A DNA stretch of 64,000 bases from OPU3-GD-OMZ sp001901525. Lineage in GTDB: Bacteria; Pseudomonadota; Gammaproteobacteria; Methylococcales; Methylomonadaceae. This document shows positions 8,564 to 18,359 of the stretch, piece after piece. Position 1 is the stretch's first letter; each line of letters starts with the position of its first letter. Position numbers and translations under genes: made by a program. Location of the stretch: the NCBI GenBank assembly GCA_963981505.1, contig CAXCEI010000004.1:1-64000 (forward strand), in the 5' to 3' direction. Under the pieces are notes generated by a model that worked only from the letters and a program-made list of their open reading frames with translations, was not told the origin of the DNA and made no database searches.

Positions 8564-9468
8564 GGTAGAACCGGTTGTACAAATGCTTTAGGAAGTTCAT
8601 TTAAGCCTTCAAATGAAACCATTTCCCAAGCCTCAGGATCTTTAATTAACGCCCGCAAAAGTTGATTATTAAGACTATGGCCCGATTTATAACCACTAAA
8701 TTCACCCAGCAAATTATGGCCCAGTAGATAAAGATCGCCTATCGCATCTAACATTTTATGCTTTACAAACTCATCCGCATAACGCAAACCGTCTTCATTT
8801 AATACTTTTAAATCGTCAACAACAATCGCATTATCCATACTCCCGCCTAATGCCAAGTTATTTTTCTGAAGTAATTCAATATCCTTCATAAAACCAAATG
8901 TTCTGGCCCGACTCACTTCCTTAATAAAACTAGTGGTAGAAAAATCGATTACCGCTGTTTTAACATTCGACTTAAAGGCGGGGTGTTCAAAATCAATGGT
9001 AAAACCAACCCTAAAACCTTCGTAAGGCGTAAAAGAAGCCCACTTATCACCCTCAGTCACTTTAACGGACTTCTTAACTCTTATGTACTTACGCCACGCT
9101 TCCTGCTCCTGTATTCCCGCCGATTGCAATAAAAAAACAAAAGGACCGGCACTTCCATCCATAATCGGTATTTCCGGAGCGCTCACATCTACCAATGCAT
9201 TATCAATACCCAGCCCAGAAAATGCCGATAATAGATGTTCAACTGTCGAAACTCGCACACCATTTTGTATCAATGTTGTTGACAACCTCGTGTCACCTAC
9301 ATTTTCAGATTTTGCATCAACAAACGCGGACTCCCCAATATCACTCCGTCTAAAACGAATTCCTGTATCGGGATCTGCGGGGTGTAAGGTCAAATAGACA
9401 TTCTCACCCGTGTGCAAACCCACACCTGTCGCTCGGATAGTATTTTTAAGCGTCCTTTGTTTCAACAT
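8560..9468 (-). CDS. lpxC: UDP-3-O-acyl-N-acetylglucosamine deacetylase
   Basis: Zinc amidase for the committed step of lipid A synthesis in the cytoplasm. Zinc and catalytic residues are visible: His78 in STVEHLLSAFSG, and the HKMLDAIGDLYLLG motif holding the second histidine and the aspartate ligand near residues 236-242. The GHSLNN segment carries the general-acid histidine. Length (302) is normal and the N-terminus QRTLKNTIRATGVGLHTG is characteristic. It ends the dcw cluster after ftsZ, separated by 153 bases that may hold its own promoter. The ATG at 9466-9468 has no clear Shine-Dalgarno. Confidence 0.98.
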   Translation of the reverse strand: MLKQRTLKNTIRATGVGLHTGENVYLTLHPADPDTGIRFRRSDIGESAFVDAKSENVGDTRLSTTLIQNGVRVSTVEHLLSAFSGLGIDNALVDVSAPEIPIMDGSAGPFVFLLQSAGIQEQEAWRKYIRVKKSVKVTEGDKWASFTPYEGFRVGFTIDFEHPAFKSNVKTAVIDFSTTSFIKEVSRARTFGFMKDIELLQKNNLALGGSMDNAIVVDDLKVLNEDGLRYADEFVKHKMLDAIGDLYLLGHNLLGEFSGYKSGHSLNNQLLRALIKDPEAWEMVSFEGLNELPKAFVQPVLP

Positions 9469-9501
9469 AAATTTTTAAGCTACCGCTAAATAAAAGTTGC
9501 C

Positions 9502-9533
9502 ATTCTACCATAAGAGATCCTTTTGGCAGCAAC
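9502..9533 (-). promoter_or_regulatory. Candidate lpxC promoter in the ftsZ-lpxC gap
   Basis: On the minus strand TTGCTG is followed after 19 bases by TAGAAT (9502-9507). The spacing is long. The same stretch forms an imperfect palindrome (GTTGC..CCA / TGGCAAC), so the signal could be a hairpin as well. Separate expression of lpxC from ftsZ is common in related bacteria. Confidence 0.35.
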
Positions 9534-9621
9534 ACACCGCTTCTACTTGCAAAATTGATCACTTAAAAAAACACCTACCTTCCAAGTAAAACCTGATAAA
9601 CAAAGACTTTACCCCATCAAC

Positions 9622-10779
9622 TTAATCTGCTTGCCTTCTCAAAAATGCCGGAATATCCAAATAATCCATATTTTCTGCTTTTTTTGCCTGAGCACCATAA
9701 CGTGCTTCACCGCTTTCACGTTTTCTGACCGCTGTCGGCTTCTCAAACACACCATAATCAACAGGCTTTTTAGCTATACTCGCTCGACTATTAAGCGTTG
9801 AAACAACAGAACGTTGTTGAGCCTCCCCCATGCCTGTTGCAACCACAGTCACTTTAATCTCATCGTCTAACTCTGGATCTATTGCTGTACCTATTTTAAT
9901 AATCGCATCTTCCGAAGCAAACTCATGAACAATCTCACCGACTTCATTAAACTCTGCAATACCCAATTCCGATGTCGCGGTAATATTAACCAATATTCCC
10001 TTCGCACCAAACAAACTCACATCATCTAACAAAGGACACGCGACTGCTTTTTCAGCGGCCTCTCTTGCTCGATTATCGCCTTTTGCAGTGCCTGTTCCCA
10101 TAATAGCCACACCCATTGCGGACATCACAGTTTTCACATCCGCAAAATCAACATTAATAAGACCCGGATTAACAATAAGTTCCGTAATACCTTGAACGGC
10201 TTCTTTAAGTACATCATTCGCTGCATTAAAAGCATCAATCAAGGAAACATTACTGCCTAATACCGGTAATAATTTTTGATTGGGAATAACGATCAGTGAG
10301 TCTACATACTTTTCTAATTCCAAAAGCCCTTCTTCAGCAGCTTTCATTTTCTTAGCACCTTCAAATTTAAAGGGTTTTGTCACCACAGCCACTGTCAGAA
10401 TACCCTTATCTTTTGCAGCTTCAGCAATAACAGGGATTGCACCCGTACCTGTTCCGCCACCCATTCCTGCTGTTAAAAACACCATATCGGCACCGTCAAT
10501 TGCCTCCTCAATACGACTGCGGTCTTCTTGTGCTGCTTGCTTTCCTATATCAGGGTTTGTCCCTGCGCCTAAGCCTTGCGTCAATTCAGAACCTAATTGA
10601 ATCAGGGTATCCACACTTAACCGTCTCAGCGCCTGAGCATCTGTATTTGCGCCAATAAAGTCAACACCACTAATTCCGGTATTTACCATATGATCTACGG
10701 CATTACCACCACCGCCACCAATACCAATCACTTTAATAATGGCTTCTCTTTTAAACATATCTTCTAATTCAAATTTCAT
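9622..10779 (-). CDS. ftsZ: Cell division GTPase FtsZ
   Basis: Tubulin-like GTPase that polymerises into the Z-ring. The tubulin signature GGGTGTG is at residues 107-113, preceded by the IGIGGGGGNAVDHM nucleotide-binding loop at 18-31. The T7 loop NVDFADVKTVM is present. The C-terminus has a short variable linker and the conserved peptide MDYLDIPAFLRRQAD that binds FtsA and ZipA. Start ATG has AGGAG 6-8 bases upstream. It follows ftsA by 26 bases. At 385 residues it is typical of gammaproteobacteria. Confidence 0.99.
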   Translation of the reverse strand: MKFELEDMFKREAIIKVIGIGGGGGNAVDHMVNTGISGVDFIGANTDAQALRRLSVDTLIQLGSELTQGLGAGTNPDIGKQAAQEDRSRIEEAIDGADMVFLTAGMGGGTGTGAIPVIAEAAKDKGILTVAVVTKPFKFEGAKKMKAAEEGLLELEKYVDSLIVIPNQKLLPVLGSNVSLIDAFNAANDVLKEAVQGITELIVNPGLINVDFADVKTVMSAMGVAIMGTGTAKGDNRAREAAEKAVACPLLDDVSLFGAKGILVNITATSELGIAEFNEVGEIVHEFASEDAIIKIGTAIDPELDDEIKVTVVATGMGEAQQRSVVSTLNSRASIAKKPVDYGVFEKPTAVRKRESGEARYGAQAKKAENMDYLDIPAFLRRQAD

Positions 10780-10805
10780 TTAGATCTCCTCATTTTTTAA
10801 TTTTA

Positions 10806-12038
10806 TTAATATCCGCCACTAAACCAATTTTTCATTCTCTCAAACATACTTTCATTCAAATTATCCTGTGCCGCCACGCTATACTCTTGTTGATAATCTT
10901 TTCCATACATAACCAGACCCACACCCGTCGAATAAATGGGATTACTCACAATATCGGTTAATCCACTCACGCCATACGGAGCGCCTAATCTAACCGGCAT
11001 GTGAAATATCTCCTCGGCTAACTCAACCAGACCTGATGCCTTTGAACTCCCCCCACTGATAACAATACCGGCTGCAATTAAATCTTCATAACCACTACGC
11101 CTTAATTCAGCTTGAACTAAAAACAGTAACTCCTCATAACGAGGCGCTATAATTTCTGTTAAATTTTGTTTCATAATTGTCCTAGGCTCTCTATCGCCAA
11201 TACTAGGAACATCAATCATTTCATCTGTCTCTGCCAATTGTGAGAGTGCACAGGCATGCTGGATCTTTATTTGTTCGGCATGCTGTGTAGGAGTCCGTAA
11301 CGCAACAGCAATATCATTCGTTACCTGATCTCCTGCAATAGGTATCACTGAAGTATGTTTAATTGCACCCTCGGTAAATATGGCAATATCGGTTGTCCCC
11401 CCACCAATATCAATCAAACAAACGCCCAGATCTTTTTCATCTTCTGTTAATACCGCTGTACACGAAGCCAATTGCTCTAAAACAATATCATTCACTTCGA
11501 GGTCACAACGCCTAATGCACTTGATAATATTCTGTGCAGCACTGACACTCCCCGTTACCATATGAACTTTTGCTTCTAACCGAATACCTGACATCCCAAT
11601 AGGTTCTTTAATACCATCTTGCAAATCAATGACAAATTCCTGAGGTAAAATATGTAATATTTTCTGGTCAGCAGGAATTGCGACTGCACGCGCCGAATCA
11701 ATCACGCGATTAATATCATACTGACTCACTTCTTTATCCTTTATTGCAACAATGCCATGTGAATTCAAACTCCGAATATGACTCCCCGCAATGCCTGCAA
11801 AGACTGATTTAATTTCACAACCCGCCATCAATTCAGCTTCTTCGACTGCCCTCCGAATCGCCTGTACCGTTGATTCCAAATTCACCACCACACCTTTTTT
11901 TAACCCTCGCGATGGACTTACCCCTATACCAATAATCTCTATATCACCGTTTGGCGTCAGTTCACTTACAACTGCAGCTACTTTCGAAGTACCTATATCC
12001 AAACCGACTATTAAATTACGATCTGTTTTTTTTGCCAT
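10806..12038 (-). CDS. ftsA: Cell division protein FtsA
   Basis: Actin-like ATPase that tethers FtsZ to the membrane and signals to the divisome. The N-terminal phosphate-1 loop LDIGTSKVAAVV is at about residues 14-25 and the phosphate-2 motif CLIDIGGGTTDIAIF is near 206-220. The 1C subdomain between them replaces actin's 1B. The last 15 residues (MFERMKNWFSGGY) form the amphipathic membrane-targeting helix. Length is 410. A 73-base gap separates it from ftsQ, and GAGAG lies upstream of its ATG. The gap shows no convincing promoter. Confidence 0.98.
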   Translation of the reverse strand: MAKKTDRNLIVGLDIGTSKVAAVVSELTPNGDIEIIGIGVSPSRGLKKGVVVNLESTVQAIRRAVEEAELMAGCEIKSVFAGIAGSHIRSLNSHGIVAIKDKEVSQYDINRVIDSARAVAIPADQKILHILPQEFVIDLQDGIKEPIGMSGIRLEAKVHMVTGSVSAAQNIIKCIRRCDLEVNDIVLEQLASCTAVLTEDEKDLGVCLIDIGGGTTDIAIFTEGAIKHTSVIPIAGDQVTNDIAVALRTPTQHAEQIKIQHACALSQLAETDEMIDVPSIGDREPRTIMKQNLTEIIAPRYEELLFLVQAELRRSGYEDLIAAGIVISGGSSKASGLVELAEEIFHMPVRLGAPYGVSGLTDIVSNPIYSTGVGLVMYGKDYQQEYSVAAQDNLNESMFERMKNWFSGGY

Positions 12039-12111
12039 CTGCTTTCTCTCAAGTTATCTTCAAATTTTAAAGGTCGACCTACCTAACACTCATCACTGTT
12101 CTTACCACCCA

Positions 12112-12801
12112 CTATTTCCATGCCACTGAGAAACCATTGTGATATCTCATATCTACCTGCTTCACCGCGCCGTTTTCTTTTTTATTCATACGATCATACA
12201 CACCCATAAAACGCTGTAAGCGTTCGGTGGGTTTATCCCGCCCTAACTGAACCTTCATGCCATTACTAAATACTGCACTCACCGCATTTTGCGGCGAAAT
12301 CACTAACCTAGCCAAATCCAAACCGGCATCATCAACATTTATTTGTAGCTCTCCTAACAAATCAAATACGCGTTTATGCGCCCCCACAGGGCCCATTAAA
12401 ACCGGTAAATCTTTGATCGCCAAAACCGTGGCGGGCTTAAATATTTCACCGCGATCATTTAATAATTTCTCCCGTCCCCAAAAAGCAACGGCTGATTGTT
12501 CGGCCACATGAATATCAACAATATCAGGCCATACCCTTGCCACTGAAACGGTATCAACCCATGGCAAATTTTCAACGGCTTCTCGAATAGCCACTATATC
12601 GACTGTCAAAAAACTCTCTTGCAATGCATGGCCGATTACCTTTTTAACGTCCCCTTTATCCAAATGCTGAAACGTACCGGAAACCCTGACATAACGAATT
12701 GGGAATGAAGCCACTATACCCGCCTTAATATCGTCATAATGAGCCCCCACACTGCCAATAAGTAACAGCATCAGAAAGAATATTTTAGGCACCTTACTCA
12801 C
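12112..12801 (-). CDS. ftsQ: Cell division protein FtsQ
   Basis: Bitopic divisome protein that bridges early and late division proteins through FtsB/FtsL. It has a short cytoplasmic start, one transmembrane helix at about residues 5-20, a POTRA domain (about 35-105, beginning IRYVRVSGTFQHL) and the FtsQ beta domain containing FWGREKLLNDRGEIF. At 229 residues it is shorter than the E. coli protein, mainly because the cytoplasmic N-terminus is only a few residues. It probably starts with GTG at 12799-12801, just after the ddl stop codon. Position between ddl and ftsA is canonical. Confidence 0.93.
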   Translation of the reverse strand: MSKVPKIFFLMLLLIGSVGAHYDDIKAGIVASFPIRYVRVSGTFQHLDKGDVKKVIGHALQESFLTVDIVAIREAVENLPWVDTVSVARVWPDIVDIHVAEQSAVAFWGREKLLNDRGEIFKPATVLAIKDLPVLMGPVGAHKRVFDLLGELQINVDDAGLDLARLVISPQNAVSAVFSNGMKVQLGRDKPTERLQRFMGVYDRMNKKENGAVKQVDMRYHNGFSVAWK

Positions 12802-12804
12802 TGA

Positions 12805-13740
12805 TCACGTCCTGACTATTTTACTACTGTCTAAAATACGCCAAACCAGTTCGCCGAAATCTATTCCCGCTGCTTTTGCAGCCATGGGAAGTAAGCTGTG
12901 ATCAGTCATCCCCGGCACAGTATTAATCTCAATTAACTGTGACTGGCCGTCACGATCTATAAACAAATCAACACGCCCCCATCCCTGAACACCCACAATC
13001 TGAATAGCCCGTTTAGCTAGCGACATCACTCTTTCCTCATTGGGTTGAGTTAACCCACTCGGGCAAAAATACTGAGTCGAATCGGATATATATTTGGCCT
13101 CATAATCGTAAAAACTATTCGGTGTTTTTACTCGAACCACAGGTAACACCTGATCCCCTATAAACCCTACCGTGTATTCATCACCCTCAACCCATGCTTC
13201 TGCATAAACAGAACGATCAAATTCCTTTGCTAATTGATAACCTGCTCGCAATTCCCCGGTATTATTAACTCGACTCATTCCTATACTTGACCCTTCTCGC
13301 ACCGGCTTAACAATCATTGGAAAACCTAATTGATCGATACAGGCATCAAAATCCTGTTCACTGGTTAGCGTATACCACTGAGGTGTTGTTAAACCCGCAC
13401 CTTTTAGGCACCATTTTGTTCTTAACTTATCCATACAAATCGCAGATGCCAAAACCCCGCTACCGCTATAAGGAACATTAAGACTTTCTAGCACGCCCTG
13501 TAAAACGCCATCCTCACCACCACGACCGTGAATAGCATTAAAAACACAATCAAAAGCCCCGCCTAAAAAAGGACTGACTAAATCGTCTCTCACTTCAACG
13601 GCGCGTGCATTAACACCTTGCGCTAACAAAGCCTCCAATACCGCATAACCACTTTTCAAAGAAACTTCTCTTTCTGCCGAGGGCCCGCCCATGACCACCG
13701 CAACACGACCAAACTGTGCTGAATCAATAGTAACTGTCAC
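12805..13740 (-). CDS. ddl: D-alanine--D-alanine ligase
   Basis: Makes the D-Ala-D-Ala dipeptide that MurF adds to the peptidoglycan precursor. ATP-grasp protein with VVMGGPSAEREVSLKSG at the start, FNAIHGRGGEDG for substrate binding, MIVKPVREGSSIG for ATP and IEINTVPGMTDHSLLP near the end. I start at GTG 13738-13740 because it overlaps the murB TGA as GTGA and has GGGGGT 5-6 bases upstream; the open frame runs two codons further to a TTG at 13746. That gives 311 residues, a usual length for DdlB. It is followed 3 bases later by ftsQ. Confidence 0.97.
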   Translation of the reverse strand: MTVTIDSAQFGRVAVVMGGPSAEREVSLKSGYAVLEALLAQGVNARAVEVRDDLVSPFLGGAFDCVFNAIHGRGGEDGVLQGVLESLNVPYSGSGVLASAICMDKLRTKWCLKGAGLTTPQWYTLTSEQDFDACIDQLGFPMIVKPVREGSSIGMSRVNNTGELRAGYQLAKEFDRSVYAEAWVEGDEYTVGFIGDQVLPVVRVKTPNSFYDYEAKYISDSTQYFCPSGLTQPNEERVMSLAKRAIQIVGVQGWGRVDLFIDRDGQSQLIEINTVPGMTDHSLLPMAAKAAGIDFGELVWRILDSSKIVRT

Positions 13741-14678
13741 GTACAACCCCCATGATCACTACCCACATGAAACTCACCAATAATTTCAACTTCACGTTCT
13801 AGCATCACGCCTAATTTCTTTTCTACCTGCACCTGAATGATCTCAATTAGGGTTTCAATGTCTTTCGCTGTTGCATTATCTTGGTTAATAATAAAGTTTG
13901 CATGTTGCTCAGAAACACAAGCTCCTCCCACCACATAACCTTTAAGACCACAAACTTCTATTAATCTAGCTGCATAATCATTATTAGGATTTTTAAAAAC
14001 AGATCCACAAGAAGGTTGGCTAAGCGGCTGCGTTGCCGAGCGTTTGCTTAACAGTTCTTTGGTTTTTTCTGCACTTTCCTTCGTTGAACCTTTTGCTAAC
14101 CGCAAGCGCGCTGCTAAAAACCATTCATTATCAGGCCCTATGACTGAACGGTAACCGATTTTATAATCCTCGGTCTCATGCATAACCGTTTCACCCTGTG
14201 TTGTAATAGCCTCTATACCCTCAACAATATCCCAGGTTTCACAACCAAATGCACCGGCATTCATTTTCAGAGCACCACCCATCGTACCCGGAATACCTGA
14301 AAAGAATTCAGCACCGATAAAACCATGGTCACGACAAAATCTTGCCACTTTTGAACAATGAACACCCACCTCAACATAAAGTGATTGATCGTCACAAATT
14401 GTGATTGTTTTTAATCGCCCGCGGGTATTAACCACAGTCCCTCGAATACCACCATCACGGATCAATAAGTTACTCCCCATACCCATAAAGAAAACCGGCT
14501 CATCGACTGAAAGCGCTGATATAAAGTTAACTAAATCATCGCGATCAAAAGGAAAATACAATTGATCGGCAACGCCACCCACATGCCAACTGGTATATTT
14601 GGCAAGTTTTTCATGCTGCAAAAGGCGGCCTTTTAATGAACCGCCTTTTTGACTTAAGTCCCCATTATTCATGACCAT
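13737..14678 (-). CDS. murB: UDP-N-acetylenolpyruvoylglucosamine reductase
   Basis: FAD-dependent enzyme that reduces the enolpyruvyl group to give UDP-MurNAc. Family signatures include TSWHVGGVADQLYFP near residue 30, the FAD loop FMGMGSNLLIRDGGIRG, the GIPGTMGGALKMNAGAFG motif and the C-terminal QPSCGSVFKNP with the catalytic serine region. At 313 residues with a compact C-terminus it is the type II (shorter) form. It overlaps murC at its start by 10 bases and ddl at its end by 4, consistent with translational coupling. Confidence 0.97.
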   Translation of the reverse strand: MVMNNGDLSQKGGSLKGRLLQHEKLAKYTSWHVGGVADQLYFPFDRDDLVNFISALSVDEPVFFMGMGSNLLIRDGGIRGTVVNTRGRLKTITICDDQSLYVEVGVHCSKVARFCRDHGFIGAEFFSGIPGTMGGALKMNAGAFGCETWDIVEGIEAITTQGETVMHETEDYKIGYRSVIGPDNEWFLAARLRLAKGSTKESAEKTKELLSKRSATQPLSQPSCGSVFKNPNNDYAARLIEVCGLKGYVVGGACVSEQHANFIINQDNATAKDIETLIEIIQVQVEKKLGVMLEREVEIIGEFHVGSDHGGCT

Positions 14679-16132
14679 CCTTCTAGCGCTGTTTTCATCG
14701 CACCCATCCTTTCGGGCAAAGCATCAGAAAGTACCGCGGCTATTTTACTCACACTACCCGCACCTAAAGTTAACACCACATCTTTGGGCTGAACTAATCC
14801 TTCTAGGATATCCAGCAAATCATTTCGGTCTTCCACAAAAACCGGATTTACCTGCCCTCTTGCTCGTATTGCCTGCGCCAAGGCTCGCCCATCCGCACCC
14901 GCGATAACATCCTCGCCCGCCGAGTACACCTCGAGTAAAATAAGGATATCTACCGATGAAAGTACCCGGACAAAATCTTCAAATAAATCACGCGTTCTGG
15001 AATAACGGTGTGGCTGAAAAATAATGATTGCTCGGCGCTTTGGCCACGCTTGCTTTAATGACCCTAAAGTTGCTTCTATTTCACGGGGATGATGACCATA
15101 ATCATCCACCAAGGTTACCGGCTCGTTCTGAATACTAAATTCCTGATTAATCTGGAACCTTCGACCCACTCCGGTAAATGTTTTTAAACTTTCCCTAATG
15201 GCCTGATCGGAAATATTCAAATGCGTCGCCACGGTGATTGCCGCCAAAGCATTTTGCAAATTATGTAACCCCGGCATATTCAGGGTGATATCCAGAGCAG
15301 CATAATCACCCCATCGTTGGACCTGACACGTTGTTTGCAATCCACTTTGTGTTATTTTCGTTGCACAAACATCTGCACCAATAGTTAATCCATAGGTCCG
15401 ATACGGCTTCGTCATTTTAGGTAAAAGCAATTCCACACCCGGGTCGTCAACACAAACCACAGCCAGACCATAAAAAGGCAAATGTGATAAGAATTCGACA
15501 AATGCTTCCTGTAAGCGCTGATAATTACCTTCATAGGTTTCCATATGATCGCGATCAATATTAGTCACGACCGCTATCATAGGTTGCAAATGCAGAAATG
15601 AGGCATCACTCTCATCAGCCTCAGCCACTAAATAGTGACCTAATCCCAGTTTCGCATTAGCGCCCGAACTATTTAAACGACCGCCAATCACAAAAGTTGG
15701 GTCCAGATCCCCCTCAGCCATCATATTGGCAATCAGACTGGTCGTCGTTGTTTTTCCATGGGTACCCGCTATTGCAATACCGTAACGAAACCGCATTAAT
15801 TCAGCTAACATTTCAGCACGAGGGATAACCGGTATACGATTCAGTTGCGCAGTCTTAATTTCTATATTTTCTGAATCAACCGCTGAAGACACAACCACCA
15901 CATCAGCGCACTCTACATTCACCGCTTGATGTTCTGAACTTATCACTGCTCCTAACGCTATTAAGCGCTCAGTAACGACACTAATTGTTTGATCTGATCC
16001 TGAAATTTTGAACCCTAAATTAAGCAGTACTTCTGCAATACCACTCATGCCAGTCCCACCAATACCGACAAAATGTATTTTTTCAATATGACCCATATCT
16101 TGCAAAGTAATCGCACTCTCAGGCTTATTCAT
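14669..16132 (-). CDS. murC: UDP-N-acetylmuramate--L-alanine ligase
   Basis: Adds L-alanine to UDP-MurNAc, the first of the ATP-dependent Mur ligases. The UDP-binding loop HFVGIGGTGMSGIAE is at residues 20-34, the P-loop AGTHGKTTTT at 122-131, and the central-domain EADESDASFL and NIDRDHMETYEG motifs follow. The C-terminal domain contains IIFQPHRYSRTRDL. Length 487 is normal. The start codon overlaps the murG stop by 4 bases. Confidence 0.98.
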   Translation of the reverse strand: MNKPESAITLQDMGHIEKIHFVGIGGTGMSGIAEVLLNLGFKISGSDQTISVVTERLIALGAVISSEHQAVNVECADVVVVSSAVDSENIEIKTAQLNRIPVIPRAEMLAELMRFRYGIAIAGTHGKTTTTSLIANMMAEGDLDPTFVIGGRLNSSGANAKLGLGHYLVAEADESDASFLHLQPMIAVVTNIDRDHMETYEGNYQRLQEAFVEFLSHLPFYGLAVVCVDDPGVELLLPKMTKPYRTYGLTIGADVCATKITQSGLQTTCQVQRWGDYAALDITLNMPGLHNLQNALAAITVATHLNISDQAIRESLKTFTGVGRRFQINQEFSIQNEPVTLVDDYGHHPREIEATLGSLKQAWPKRRAIIIFQPHRYSRTRDLFEDFVRVLSSVDILILLEVYSAGEDVIAGADGRALAQAIRARGQVNPVFVEDRNDLLDILEGLVQPKDVVLTLGAGSVSKIAAVLSDALPERMGAMKTALEGWS

Positions 16133-17190
16133 ATCGACACCACCTCAAAACACGCTTTAGCAACTGCTTTGGTTGCACCCACTTGCGCACACTTTCTCGT
16201 GGCCGTAGCCATTTCCAACAATAGCGATGGCTCATCTATTAAATGCATTATTTCCTTGGCTAAACGTTCTGCATTTAACTCTGACTCAGCAATTAAAATG
16301 CTGGCATTAACGTCGGCAAGATATTGTGCATTTGCTGTTTGGTGATCATCTATTGCAAACGGAAAAGGAATCATAATACTCGGCAAACCCACTGCCGCAA
16401 CTTCACTGACAGTCATTGCGCCTGATCGACATATTATTAAATCAGCCCAGCTATAAATAGCTGCCATATCATCAATGAAAGCCACCACCTCAGCTGGTGT
16501 TTGCTGGCTTGAATAACGCGATTTTACCTTATCAACCATCACTGAACCGGTTTGATGAACCACATTAACCGACTTAACCATCGCAACCATATCCGGCACG
16601 ATTTCATTTAATTTTCGCGCCCCTAAACTACCGCCCAACACCAAAATATTCAGCGACTTCTGCTGCATAATCCTTTTCGGGTTAAAAACTTCAATCGCCG
16701 ATCGCAAAGGATTACCCACATACTCTGCACCTATAACCTCCGGAAAGCTATCTGGAAATCCTTGCAAGACTCGATCGGCCCATTTGGCAAGAATACGATT
16801 AGTTGTACCCGGGGTTCTATTTTGCTCATGAATAACCAAAGGTATTCCCAAGACTTTGGCCACCACCCCTCCTGGACCTGACACAAACCCTCCCAACCCT
16901 AATACGACATTAGGTTTGCGCCGTCTGAGTATCCCAAACACCTGCAACATAGATTTTAACAACATGACCGGAACGGCTAGTCGCCCTCTGAAGTCTTTTC
17001 CTCTGATACCGGTGACCGATACAAAATCCATCTCAATATTATTTTCCGGAACGACTCTTGATTCAATGCCAACTCTTGTGCCCAGCCACGTTACCTGCCA
17101 ATTATCTTTCTGCAAACACAGTGCAACGGCCAGAGCAGGGTATACATGCCCTCCAGTACCACCGGCCATAATCACTATACGTTTATCCAT
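16129..17190 (-). CDS. murG: Lipid II synthase MurG
   Basis: UDP-GlcNAc:undecaprenyl-pyrophosphoryl-MurNAc-pentapeptide transferase acting at the inner face of the membrane. It is a GT-B fold enzyme with the glycine-rich loop MAGGTGGHVYPALAVA at residues 8-23, LGLGGFVSGPGG and the C-terminal donor site CRSGAMTVSEVAAVGLPSI. I take the ATG at 17188-17190, giving 353 residues. The open frame extends to 17271 but that would overlap ftsW by far more than any other junction here. With this start the overlap with ftsW is 16 bases. Confidence 0.97.
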   Translation of the reverse strand: MDKRIVIMAGGTGGHVYPALAVALCLQKDNWQVTWLGTRVGIESRVVPENNIEMDFVSVTGIRGKDFRGRLAVPVMLLKSMLQVFGILRRRKPNVVLGLGGFVSGPGGVVAKVLGIPLVIHEQNRTPGTTNRILAKWADRVLQGFPDSFPEVIGAEYVGNPLRSAIEVFNPKRIMQQKSLNILVLGGSLGARKLNEIVPDMVAMVKSVNVVHQTGSVMVDKVKSRYSSQQTPAEVVAFIDDMAAIYSWADLIICRSGAMTVSEVAAVGLPSIMIPFPFAIDDHQTANAQYLADVNASILIAESELNAERLAKEIMHLIDEPSLLLEMATATRKCAQVGATKAVAKACFEVVSI

Positions 17191-18359
17191 TCCCTTTTTC
17201 CCTTGGGTATCGATGATGTAATTTTCTCTGTTTCCATATTTATTCTGAACAGCAATGCCACACCCGCACACATTACAATCATGCTACCGCCGCCATAACT
17301 CATTAACGGTAAGGTCAACCCTTTCGTTGGCAACACGCCCATATTGACCCCAATATTCACAAATGCCTGAAAACCAAACCAAATAGCTAAGCCATAGGCA
17401 ATAAAAGCAGAAAACAGATACCCTGCTTTCTCTGCTTTTTCACCAATCACGAAGGCTCGCCAAATAAATACGGTAAACAGTCCTATAACCGACACCACAC
17501 CGACTAACCCTAACTCTTCTGCTATCACTGAAAATAGAAAATCGGTATGTGCCTCAGGTAAATAAAACAATTTTTGAATGCTACTGCCTAACCCCACACC
17601 CAACCATTCACCCTGACCAAAGGCTATCAACGCCTGAACCAATTGAAAACCCTTATCTAAAGGGTCCGCCCATGGATCAATAAAACTGGTAATTCGAGCC
17701 CAGCGATATTCCGAGAAATAACACAGTAATGCGGCCAAAGAAACCAAAAGAACGCCTAATATCATAAATTGCCACAATCGCGCCCCACCCAGAAACATCA
17801 CCCCCATTGCTATCGTTAAAATCACGACTGCTGACCCAAAATCCGGCTCTAACAACAACAAAAAACAAGCCAGTGAAAACAGCATTAAAGGCTTTACAAT
17901 GCCATAGGCAGAAACTTTAACAACCTCTTGATGCCGCGTCACATAACCTGCCATATAGATCACAGAAAACAGTTTAACTATTTCTGATACCTGAACCCTA
18001 AAACCAATCAATTGAATCCAACGGATACTCCCATTAACCTTTACACCCACCCCGGGTATCAAGACCATAACCAATAAAATCAACCCTAATAAAAAAAGCC
18101 ATTGACCTGATTTTTCCCAAAATTCCATATTAATTGTCAAAATAAAGGCCCCAACCCCGAGTCCTAAACAGATATGTATCAATTGACGCAGAGGGTAGTG
18201 AAAGGGATTACTCACCATTTTATCGCCTAAATGAAGTGAGGCTGATGTCACCATCACAAAACCAATAATCAAAATGCTGATTGATGCTATTGCTAAAAAT
18301 CCGTCATAATAAGTCCGTAACTCCGAAAGCGTTTCAAGGCCCTCTTGAATCAACTTCAT
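17175..18359 (-). CDS. ftsW: Septal peptidoglycan glycosyltransferase FtsW
   Basis: SEDS-family polymerase that works with FtsI to make septal peptidoglycan. The 394-residue protein is almost entirely membrane helices (about ten). Diagnostic motifs are the extracellular-loop segment with FIDPWADPLDKGFQLVQALI, the HTDFLFSVIAEELG motif and the late GLTLPLMSYGGGSM loop. It lies between murD (4-base overlap) and murG. The other SEDS member, RodA, is not in this window; position in the dcw cluster identifies this one as FtsW. Confidence 0.97.
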   Translation of the reverse strand: MKLIQEGLETLSELRTYYDGFLAIASISILIIGFVMVTSASLHLGDKMVSNPFHYPLRQLIHICLGLGVGAFILTINMEFWEKSGQWLFLLGLILLVMVLIPGVGVKVNGSIRWIQLIGFRVQVSEIVKLFSVIYMAGYVTRHQEVVKVSAYGIVKPLMLFSLACFLLLLEPDFGSAVVILTIAMGVMFLGGARLWQFMILGVLLVSLAALLCYFSEYRWARITSFIDPWADPLDKGFQLVQALIAFGQGEWLGVGLGSSIQKLFYLPEAHTDFLFSVIAEELGLVGVVSVIGLFTVFIWRAFVIGEKAEKAGYLFSAFIAYGLAIWFGFQAFVNIGVNMGVLPTKGLTLPLMSYGGGSMIVMCAGVALLFRINMETEKITSSIPKGKREWINV